A DNA stretch of 17,407 bases from Giesbergeria sp. (GTDB lineage Bacteria > Pseudomonadota > Gammaproteobacteria > Burkholderiales > Burkholderiaceae_C). The translations under genes were made by a program, and so were the position numbers. Every line of letters starts with the position of its first letter. The stretch's first letter is position 1. Location of the stretch: the NCBI GenBank assembly GCA_030690515.1, contig JAUYGP010000226.1, positions 1 through 17,407 of the forward strand, given 5' to 3'. Below are positions 7,873 to 13,925 of this stretch, piece by piece. The notes under the pieces were generated by a model that was given only the letters and a program-made list of their open reading frames with translations, was not told the DNA's origin and did no database searches.

Positions 7873-7925
7873 TTTTTATAGCAGCTCACGCTTTACCAGT
7901 AAGCGGTGCAGCCATTGTTGTATGA
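7873..7925. repeat. Interspersed palindromic repeat, copy C
   Basis: CGCTT (7889-7893) pairs with AAGCG (7901-7905) around a 7-nt loop, and GCTCA (7884-7888) pairs outward with TGcAGC (7907-7912) with bulges. TTTTTATAGC precedes it and AGCCATTGTT follows, closely like copy A. It follows the restriction-modification gene by about 55 nt and may serve as its transcript end. An AT-rich stretch with AAAATTTT lies just beyond, in the leader of the transporter gene. Confidence 0.5.
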
Positions 7926-8012
7926 AAATTTTATGCAAAATATGACCCGCAACACCCGCGAATATGAGCGCGTGCCTAACCGTCAGGTTGAAAACTGGGT
8001 GCAGTGACACCC

Positions 8013-9209
8013 ATGCAAGCCCCGGTCCCACGCCACGTGCTGCCCGTGCTGGTGGCCGCGCAGTTTGCGGGCACCTCGCTGTGGTTTGCAGTCAACGCCG
8101 TCATGCCCGACCTACAGCGCGAGCTGGGCTGGCCCGCAGCGGCGGTGGGCACGCTCACCTCGGCGTTGCAGCTCGGTTTCATCGTGGGCACGCTGGTCTT
8201 CGCACTGCTCGCCATTGCCGACCGGTTTTCAGCGCGCCACGTGTTCCTACTGTGTTCTCTGGCCGGTGCGGCCTGCACCGTGGGCGCCTGGGCCATGGTG
8301 CGCGACTATTCCGCCCTGCTGGTCTGGCGCTTTGCCACCGGTTTCTTCCTTGCCGGGATCTACCCGGTGGGCATGAAGATTGCCGCCCAGTGGTACACGC
8401 GCGGCCTGGGGGGTGCGCTGGGGCTGCTGATAGGCGCGCTGGTGCTGGGCTCGGCCAGCGCCCATGCGCTGCGCGCGCTGGGCAACGCGCTGCCCTGGCC
8501 CACGCTGATGCTGGGCGTGGCCGCGCTGGCCGCTGCGGGCGGCCTGCTGCTGTTCCTGGGCACCACCGATGCACCCGGTGCGCAGGCGCGTGTAACCACG
8601 ATGCAGTGGCGCGCCCTGGCCACGGTGTGGACCAACGCGCGGGTGCGCAGCTCGGTGCTGACGTACTTTGGCCACATGTGGGAGCTCTACACCATGTGGG
8701 TGATGGTGCCGCTGGTGCTGGCCACACGCGTGCAGGGCCTGGCGCTGTCGTGGGCTGCTTTTGCTGTGCTGGGCGCGGGCGCCATCGGCTGTGCATTGGG
8801 CGGATGGGTCGCGCAGCGCTGGGGCAGCGCGCGTGTGGCCGCCGTGCAGCTGGCCACCAGCGGCCTGTGCTGCCTGGCCACGCCGTGGATGCTGGACGCC
8901 GGCACCGGCCTGTTCTTTAGCTGGATGCTGCTGTGGGGTGTCACGGTGGCCGGGGACTCGCCCCAGCTCTCCACCCTGACCGCACGCAACGCCCCCGCAC
9001 AGGCCGTGGGCAGTGTGCTGACGCTCACCAACAGCATCGGATTTGCCATTTCGATCGCCAGCATTTTGCTGTTCGTGTCGCTGGCGGAGACCGTGGCACT
9101 GGGTGCGCTGCTGCCCTGGCTGGCGCTAGGCCCCGCGCTGGGCTTGCTGGCGCTGCGTCCGCTGTTGCGCGATGAGGCGACCCAGCGCAAGCAGGTCGTT
9201 TCCCCCTAG
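8013..9209 (+). CDS. MFS transporter (12-TM permease), substrate unknown
   Basis: A 398-residue inner-membrane protein made almost entirely of hydrophobic segments, consistent with 12 helices in two halves. The first cytoplasmic loop carries the major-facilitator signature around Asp70-Arg71 (AIADRFSARH), followed by RFATGFFLAGIYPVG (Arg106, Gly110, Pro118), typical of helix 4-5 of this superfamily. It resembles general MFS_1 permeases, and nothing allows a substrate call. ATG 8013 is preferred; GTG 8004 is in frame, would add three residues, and overlaps the stop of a 24-codon ORF as GTGA. Neither start has a clear ribosome site. The PAS-LuxR gene follows after 26 nt, suggesting co-transcription and that the regulator may control this transporter. 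Confidence 0.88.
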   Translation: MQAPVPRHVLPVLVAAQFAGTSLWFAVNAVMPDLQRELGWPAAAVGTLTSALQLGFIVGTLVFALLAIADRFSARHVFLLCSLAGAACTVGAWAMVRDYSALLVWRFATGFFLAGIYPVGMKIAAQWYTRGLGGALGLLIGALVLGSASAHALRALGNALPWPTLMLGVAALAAAGGLLLFLGTTDAPGAQARVTTMQWRALATVWTNARVRSSVLTYFGHMWELYTMWVMVPLVLATRVQGLALSWAAFAVLGAGAIGCALGGWVAQRWGSARVAAVQLATSGLCCLATPWMLDAGTGLFFSWMLLWGVTVAGDSPQLSTLTARNAPAQAVGSVLTLTNSIGFAISIASILLFVSLAETVALGALLPWLALGPALGLLALRPLLRDEATQRKQVVSP

Positions 9210-9221
9210 CAGTCCATGGGG

Positions 9222-9227
9222 CAGAAT
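9222..9227 (+). promoter_or_regulatory. Possible -10 element close to the PAS-LuxR start
   Basis: CAGAAT (4 of 6 to TATAAT) ends 8 nt before ATG 9236. As with tgt, this arrangement would give a leaderless or nearly leaderless message. The alternative is read-through from the transporter gene, with GGGGC as a poor ribosome site. Confidence 0.2.
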
Positions 9228-9235
9228 CAGCCGCT

Positions 9236-9802
9236 ATGGACTCATCCTCTGCACTGCAACGCACGCTGGAACTGGCCTTCAACTTGGCACCGGTGGGGAT
9301 GTGCGTTTCACGCCACCGGACAATCGAGCTCTGCAATGAAGCTTTTGCACAAATGTTCGGGTTTGCGCAGACCGATCTCATGGGCCATTCCATGGCGCGG
9401 TTGTACCCCTCGCTCGATGAGTTCACCCATATTGGCAAGCTCGGCCTGCCTGTGATGCAGGAAACCGGCACCTACAGCGACGAACGCATCATGAGCCGGT
9501 CCGATGGCGCTCTTTTCTGGTGCCATGTGGCAGGCCGTGCGCTGGACCGCGCAGACCCCTTTGCCCATGCCGTGTGGATGTTCGAGGACATCTCGCTGCG
9601 CCGCCCGGTCAGCGCAGCGCTGACGATGCGCGAACGCGAGATCGCACAGCACATCGTGACCGGCGCCACCAGCAAGCAGATCGCGCGCCTGCTCGATATC
9701 AGCCACCGCACCGTCGAAGCCCACCGGGCGCGCCTGATGCGCAAGCTCGGCGCATCGACCACCGGGGAGCTGGTCGCTCAGTTGCTGGGCCAGACCGCCT
9801 GA
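9236..9802 (+). CDS. PAS-sensor LuxR-type transcriptional regulator
   Basis: A 188-residue one-component regulator, cytoplasmic. Residues about 8-120 form a PAS domain: FNLAPVGMCVS, a central CNEAFAQMFGFAQTDLMG helix region, and the final VWMFEDIS strand. Residues about 128-186 are a LuxR/GerE helix-turn-helix: LTMREREIAQHIV, then SKQIARLLDISHRTVEAHRA and LMRKLG, a complete DNA-binding motif. There is no receiver domain and no phosphorylatable Asp site, so the signal presumably enters through the PAS pocket. Its ligand is unknown. It follows the MFS gene by 26 nt on the same strand and converges with the binding-protein gene, sharing a terminator. It most likely regulates the neighbouring transporter, but this is inferred from position only. 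Confidence 0.88.
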   Translation: MDSSSALQRTLELAFNLAPVGMCVSRHRTIELCNEAFAQMFGFAQTDLMGHSMARLYPSLDEFTHIGKLGLPVMQETGTYSDERIMSRSDGALFWCHVAGRALDRADPFAHAVWMFEDISLRRPVSAALTMREREIAQHIVTGATSKQIARLLDISHRTVEAHRARLMRKLGASTTGELVAQLLGQTA

Positions 9803-9804
9803 AA

Positions 9805-9823
9805 AGGCCCCAACCCGGGGCCT
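9805..9823. terminator. Bidirectional intrinsic terminator
   Basis: AGGCCCC (9805-9811) and GGGGCCT (9817-9823) are perfect inverted arms around a 5-nt loop in the 25-nt convergent gap. On the minus strand the stem runs into TTTTC, a usable U-tract for the operon ending with the binding protein. On the plus strand the tail is only GCGTCTATTT, so termination there should be weaker. Confidence 0.75.
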
Positions 9824-9827
9824 GCGT

Positions 9828-11042
9828 CTATTTCATCAAACGCCCGGTGCGCCCGATCACCGTCACCTCCACATACCGCGAGCCCACGCGGTTGTCGGGT
9901 GAATAATTCACCGTGACCCCGCCCAGATCGTAGTGGCCCAGGCTCTCCAGGGCCTTGATCACCTTGGCCCGCGTCGGTGCGGGCCCCGCACGGCGCAGCC
10001 CCTCCACGAGCACCTTGGCACCGAGAAACTCTTCGAAACTGGTGTAGTTGATGTGCTCGTCGGGCGCATACTTTTTCAGCAAGGTCTGGTACTCGCGCAC
10101 CACGGGCAGGTTGGGTTGGTACGGGAAAGGCACCACCTGGCTGATGCCCAGGCCATGCGCGTTCTTCAACTCGGCCAGCTTGACGATCTCGGCGGGGTCC
10201 ACCACCGAAATGTTGTAAAGCTGCGCCCCACCACCGGCCTCGCGGTAGCGCTTGATGAAGGCCGACGATGGCTTGTTCACCGCAATCATGATGATCGCCT
10301 GCGCATCAGACTTCATGATCTGCTGTACGGCCGCGTCGACGTTGTCGGTGTTCCGGTCGTAGGGCGCCGCCGCCGACAGCTCCAGCTTGCGCCGGGCCAG
10401 CGCCTTCTGCACACCTTCCAGGCCCGCCTTGCCAAAACCGTCATCCTGGTACATGACGGCAATGCGCTTCATGCCCAGCGTGGTCACCTGCTGCACCATG
10501 TGCTCGGTCTCATCGGCATAACCGGCGCGCACATGGAAAATCCAGGGGTTGAAGGGATTGCGCAGCGGCTCGCCGCCGGTATAGGGCGCCACCAACGCAG
10601 CGCCGCCCTGTTCCAGCACGCCATCGCTCAGCAACTTGCCCACATTGGACGTACCGGCAAAGCCGAACAGGGCCACCAGTTCCGGGTCGGCCAACAGCTC
10701 GCGCGTCAGGCGCACGGTGTCGTCCACCTTGTAGCCATCGTCGAGCACCTTCACTGCGATCTTCTGGCCATGCACGCCGCCCTGGGCGTTGACATGGCGA
10801 AAGTAAATGCTGCCGCCCAGCACCATCTGCTTGCCCGTGCTGGCCAACACGCCCGACAAGGGAGCCACCTGGCCAATGACGATATCAGCCCGGGCGGCCG
10901 ACCATGGCAACACCAGGGCCAGCAGACTGGCCGTGCCCAGCAGGCCGATGCGACAGACTGCGTTGCGCAGCCGCACCCTCAGGCGGTGGTTCGCAGATGG
11001 CTTCGACGGATGCGATGCGCAGGGCGTGGTCTGTCGGCTCAT
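9828..11042 (-). CDS. Periplasmic branched-chain-amino-acid-type ABC substrate-binding protein
   Basis: A 404-residue binding protein of the Leu/Ile/Val (Peripla_BP_6) family. ATG 11042 is chosen because AAGGAG (11048-11053) lies 5 nt before it. A long basic n-region precedes a hydrophobic stretch (about 32-47) and the cleavage-type sequence SAARA ahead of Asp53. The mature protein starts DIVIGQVAPLSGVLASTGKQ, the family's standard first strand and ligand loop. ALFGFAGTSNVGKLL, RIAVMYQDDGFGKAGLEG and SFEEFLGAKVLVEGL are also family-typical. Ligands range from amino acids to aromatic acids, so the substrate is open. No permease or ATPase genes are next to it: an orphan that must borrow a transporter or act as a sensor partner. 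It lies 126 nt downstream of the zinc-ribbon ORF and the two-component genes. Confidence 0.92.
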   Translation of the reverse strand: MSRQTTPCASHPSKPSANHRLRVRLRNAVCRIGLLGTASLLALVLPWSAARADIVIGQVAPLSGVLASTGKQMVLGGSIYFRHVNAQGGVHGQKIAVKVLDDGYKVDDTVRLTRELLADPELVALFGFAGTSNVGKLLSDGVLEQGGAALVAPYTGGEPLRNPFNPWIFHVRAGYADETEHMVQQVTTLGMKRIAVMYQDDGFGKAGLEGVQKALARRKLELSAAAPYDRNTDNVDAAVQQIMKSDAQAIIMIAVNKPSSAFIKRYREAGGGAQLYNISVVDPAEIVKLAELKNAHGLGISQVVPFPYQPNLPVVREYQTLLKKYAPDEHINYTSFEEFLGAKVLVEGLRRAGPAPTRAKVIKALESLGHYDLGGVTVNYSPDNRVGSRYVEVTVIGRTGRLMK

Positions 11043-11101
11043 GGTGTCTCCTTGTCGTAAGGAGCGAGAGCCTAGGGCGCACACCGGCGCCGCGCCAGTC
11101 G

Positions 11102-11143
11102 TACGTTTACTTACAGGGGCTTGTCTTGAGGTAGTTCTACGTA
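11102..11143. promoter_or_regulatory. Inverted TACGT motifs upstream of the binding-protein gene
   Basis: TACGTTTACTTAC (11102-11114, plus strand) and TACGTAGAACTACC (11143-11130, minus strand) face each other and share TACGT, then ACT, then AC. TACGTA itself is palindromic. The pair sits about 60-100 nt before the binding-protein start, where an operator for a LuxR-type regulator could lie. Similarity between the arms is only partial. Confidence 0.25.
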
Positions 11144-11168
11144 TCCCGCACCGCAAGCCGCCCCGGCC

Positions 11169-11330
11169 TCAGTGGGTCTCGCTGGCGGCGGATTTGCCCG
11201 CTGCCGTGGTTCCGCACGCATGGCAAAACTTGGCAAACGCACTCTTGCGCGTGCTGCAGTGGCCGCAGTGGTCAAACAAGCCGATGCCGCAGTGTGGGCA
11301 GAAATCGGTTCTGCCATCTTTCAAATCCAC
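11169..11330 (-). CDS. Small zinc-ribbon protein (53 codons), possibly an interrupted gene
   Basis: The minus strand from GTG 11330 encodes 53 residues with three CxxC knuckles: Cys11/14 (FCPHCG), Cys22/25 (HCGHC) and Cys36/39 (FCHACG), with a Lys/Arg-containing turn between the second and third. This pattern is that of double zinc-ribbon proteins and is very unlikely in random antisense. The start is uncertain: GTG 11330 and TTG 11324 are the only options after an in-frame TAG, and neither has a ribosome site. In the same frame upstream, a 22-residue segment beginning at ATG 11417 reads MPDRERRKELSYDHMGRLAKSV and ends in TGA. The two pieces may be halves of one former gene. It lies 56 nt after the kinase stop. 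Function unknown; a nucleic-acid or protein-binding role is possible. Confidence 0.6.
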   Translation of the reverse strand: MDLKDGRTDFCPHCGIGLFDHCGHCSTRKSAFAKFCHACGTTAAGKSAASETH

Positions 11331-11348
11331 GAAACGCTAGCAACCGGG

Positions 11349-11417
11349 TCACACGCTCTTAGCCAGGCGCCCCATGTGGTCGTAGCTCAGCTCCTTGCGA
11401 CGCTCCCGGTCGGGCAT
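11349..11417 (-). pseudogene. Possible detached N-terminus of the zinc-ribbon gene
   Basis: ATG 11417 opens a 22-codon ORF overlapping the last 31 nt of the kinase gene in another frame. Its charged, helix-like composition (ERRKELSYDHMGRLAKS) looks like protein rather than chance, and it is in frame with the zinc ribbon that follows after TGA, three codons, and TAG. Either two nonsense changes split a gene, or the resemblance is fortuitous. No homologue comparison was possible. Confidence 0.35.
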
Positions 11418-13219
11418 GGCAGATCCAGCGGCAAGGTGATGACAATGCTTGCCCCACCTTCGGCTGTTGCTCCAAAGCGCAAGGTCGCTCCGATGGCCGT
11501 TGCCCTGACCTGCATGTTCTTCAACCCATGACCGGCCGCGACCTGGCCCGGATCGGGCATGCCAATACCGTTGTCTGCTATTTCCAGCACCAACCGGTTG
11601 TCCGGGTCGGCTTCATGACGCGCGCTGACCCGCACCCGGCTGGCGTGCGCATGTCGCAGCATGTTAGTAAACCCTTCCAGCAAAATACGCTGCAACTGAA
11701 GCACGGCCTGAGGCGTCAGATGTTCCATGGGTGGCAACGCATCCACGTGCCAGTCCACTTCGATCCCCGAGGCAACTAGACGCGGTTGAAGGCGGTAGCG
11801 CAGGGTCGCCAGCACCGTGGCCAGATCCCCGTTGACCGGCTGCATGGAATCCACAGCCATCCGCAACTCGTCGAGCGCCGCACGGGCGTGCTCTTGAAGT
11901 TGCGTGCGGTCCGCCTTGCCCCTGTCGATCAGGCTGAGCAGGCCGACGAGTTGGGCGCCCACGCCATCGTGGATATCGCGCATGAGACGCTGGCGCTCCT
12001 GAAGCGCCGCGCGCTGCGCTTCGCCTTGCTGCAACAGGGCGTAGCTTGCCGTCAGTTGCTGCTCACGCTCATGCACCTTCTGGTCCAGGGAAACAAGCAA
12101 GCCCTGGTACTGTCGTGTCTGACGAACATACCGCTCCATGACGAGCCAAGCCATCATCAAGACGAACCCCATCGACGCCAACGGCAAGATTGAATAGACG
12201 CCCGCCCCATCCTCGGAAATCCGCACCACCACAAAATCGCGGAAACCTGCCACGATCACGAGGGCACCAGCCAGACCGACGGCAATCGCCTCGCGCTGGC
12301 GCAATTTCCAGGCACGGTGCGTCACAACGGCCAGCGCGCCCATAGAAGGCACAGCCAGCAGCGCCAGCGCAGCCGTCCAGAGTGATGGCAGGCCAAGCAG
12401 AAAAGACGCCATGGCAGCAACCACCTCCACCCCCATCAAAACACCAAAAAATTGCCGTACGCGCGGTGCATCCACTCCCACCAAGGCCAAGGCGAAACGG
12501 GCCATCAACACGACATGGAGCGCGAACGCCATAGCTTGAACGCCACCCCACAGTGGCCAGGGCAGCGGGGGCTGCTCCCACAGTCGATCGGCGAACCGCA
12601 CGACTCCCAGCGCCGCACCCGCCGCAAAGTACCCGTAGACCGCATCGCGCTGCAATCGCCACAAACCGCCCGCAATGGCAGCCACCAGCGCCATCGAGAA
12701 AACGATGGCCACTGCGCCCCACTGGCGCCACACATACCGTGTCTGGTAGACCGGATGGACCTCCGCCTCCGGACCGAACATCGGCGCTGCAAGCCCGCCC
12801 CAACGCCCGGGCTGCGCGCTGACCACCACCAGCAAGGGGGTGCTGCGCTCGGCCGACAGCAGGCTTGCTGGCACCGGCACCCACAGTGGCGACTTGGCCG
12901 CATCGATTCCGGAATCGCCCAAGATGCCTCGCCGGGCAATGACTTGCCCGCCCACATGGATTTCCACCTGATTGCCGACCCGCGGGAAATACAGGCCATG
13001 CGACACGCCAACCGGGCTGGGCGGCAGCAGCAGCAGGTAGCTCGCTCGCCCGGCGCGCCCAGGATATGCGCTGTCCCAGCGGTGTGACAACGCCACCGCT
13101 ACAGTGCGCGCAGGCCCTCCTTCGGGCGCCAGTTCCGCCTGGGCGTGGCGCAGCGTGACGGTGGCCGCATGCCCCGGTGACACACAAGCCAGCAACACCA
13201 AGGCTATGGCCATGCCCAT
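11387..13219 (-). CDS. Membrane sensor histidine kinase, NarX/HPK7 type with 7TM-like sensor region
   Basis: A 610-residue kinase. Seen: a signal-like hydrophobic start (MGMAIALVLLACVSPGHAA), a periplasmic beta-rich domain (about 20-155), six to seven hydrophobic segments (about 165-365), a coiled-coil linker (about 370-410), a HisKA_3 dimerisation domain with RDIHDGVGAQL (phosphorylated His417), and a HATPase_c domain with N-box FTNMLRHAHAS (Asn519), DNGIG (549-553) and GHGLKNM (563-569). The periplasmic-domain-plus-seven-helix layout resembles 7TMR-DISM receptors, whose ligands are often carbohydrates or other small molecules. The start at ATG 13219 lies 7 nt after the response-regulator stop, without its own ribosome site, implying translational coupling. 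ATG 13213 is an alternative. Its partner is surely the adjacent LuxR-type regulator. Stimulus unknown. Confidence 0.9.
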   Translation of the reverse strand: MGMAIALVLLACVSPGHAATVTLRHAQAELAPEGGPARTVAVALSHRWDSAYPGRAGRASYLLLLPPSPVGVSHGLYFPRVGNQVEIHVGGQVIARRGILGDSGIDAAKSPLWVPVPASLLSAERSTPLLVVVSAQPGRWGGLAAPMFGPEAEVHPVYQTRYVWRQWGAVAIVFSMALVAAIAGGLWRLQRDAVYGYFAAGAALGVVRFADRLWEQPPLPWPLWGGVQAMAFALHVVLMARFALALVGVDAPRVRQFFGVLMGVEVVAAMASFLLGLPSLWTAALALLAVPSMGALAVVTHRAWKLRQREAIAVGLAGALVIVAGFRDFVVVRISEDGAGVYSILPLASMGFVLMMAWLVMERYVRQTRQYQGLLVSLDQKVHEREQQLTASYALLQQGEAQRAALQERQRLMRDIHDGVGAQLVGLLSLIDRGKADRTQLQEHARAALDELRMAVDSMQPVNGDLATVLATLRYRLQPRLVASGIEVDWHVDALPPMEHLTPQAVLQLQRILLEGFTNMLRHAHASRVRVSARHEADPDNRLVLEIADNGIGMPDPGQVAAGHGLKNMQVRATAIGATLRFGATAEGGASIVITLPLDLPCPTGSVARS

Positions 13220-13226
13220 GAAACGA

Positions 13227-13925
13227 TCAAAGAAGACCGAGCTGGCGAGCCTCAAAAATCGCTTCTGCCTTGGAGTGCACCGCCAGCTTGCTGTAGATGT
13301 TCTTGACATGGGATTGAACCGTGGACGGCGCGATTTCCAGTAGCTGCGCAACTTCGATGTATGTGTAGCCGCGCGAGAGCTTGGCAAGAATGTCGTGCTC
13401 ACGGTTGGTCAGCCCATCGTAACGCCCCGTGCTCTCAAGTGGTGCGGTCGATGGCGGGGTCGGCGCGGGTGCGAGGCGTGCCAACAGTTGGCGGGCAATG
13501 ATCGGCGTCATCGGGGAGCCGCCGGCATGCAGATTCAGGACGTGGCGGGCCAGATCATCCTCGGTGCCGTCCTTGAGCAGATAGCCACGCGCACCGGCCT
13601 CAAACGCACGCATCATGTTGGCCTCATCACCAAACAGGGTAATGACCATGATCTCCGTCCCCGGCGACATGGCGCGCGCACGGCGGATCACCTCCAGCCC
13701 GGGCAGGTCGGGCAGGCCCAGGTCCACCAGCAGCACGTCCACACTGTTGTTGGCAAGCCAGTCCAGCAGCTCCTGCGCCGTGCCAGCAGCATGCGCCAGG
13801 CACAGGCGCGAGGTTTGCCCCAAAGCACGCACCAAACGCTCGCGCGTCCCGATTTCGTCCTCGACCAGCGCCACGGAGATCGCGGGCTCGCACGGCGCTT
13901 GCGGCGCAAGCGGCTCATTGAACAT
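13227..13925 (-). CDS. Response regulator, NarL/LuxR family
   Basis: A 232-residue two-component regulator. The receiver domain (about 16-135) has acidic residues Glu22-Asp23 (VEDE), phospho-acceptor Asp68 (LLVDLGLPDLPG), Thr96 (ITLFGDE) and Lys118 (YLLKDG). After a Pro/Ala linker comes a LuxR/GerE DNA-binding domain (about 170-228): LTNREHDILAKLSRG, then YIEVAQLLEIAPSTVQSHVKNIYSKL. All switch residues are present, so it should be phosphorylated by the kinase encoded immediately after it. ATG 13925 is chosen: it overlaps the last 11 nt of the phosphatase-hydrolase gene, the spacing expected for a coupled start; an open frame further upstream runs inside that gene. Target promoters are unknown; autoregulation from the 16060-16440 region is a natural guess. 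Confidence 0.93.
   Translation of the reverse strand: MFNEPLAPQAPCEPAISVALVEDEIGTRERLVRALGQTSRLCLAHAAGTAQELLDWLANNSVDVLLVDLGLPDLPGLEVIRRARAMSPGTEIMVITLFGDEANMMRAFEAGARGYLLKDGTEDDLARHVLNLHAGGSPMTPIIARQLLARLAPAPTPPSTAPLESTGRYDGLTNREHDILAKLSRGYTYIEVAQLLEIAPSTVQSHVKNIYSKLAVHSKAEAIFEARQLGLL

Noticed and set aside
7933..8007. 24-codon ORF ending in a GTGA overlap with the alternative MFS start
   Set aside because: No ribosome site and no recognisable sequence; kept only as a reason to consider GTG 8004.
7964..8920. 318-codon frame overlapping the MFS gene
   Set aside because: Low-complexity Gly/Arg/Ala/Cys composition of a shifted frame; the MFS frame has helices and family motifs.
9933..11060. 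375-codon plus-strand frame opposite the binding-protein gene
   Set aside because: Antisense by-product; the minus-strand product has a family match, signal peptide and good ribosome site.
11349..11351. Selenocysteine or programmed read-through at the TGA before the zinc ribbon
   Set aside because: A second stop (TAG) follows three codons later, and no SECIS-like hairpin was recognised; a broken gene or a later start is simpler.
12069..13187. 372-codon minus-strand frame overlapping the kinase in another phase
   Set aside because: Gly/Cys/Arg-rich composition typical of a shifted frame; kinase motifs are in the other frame.
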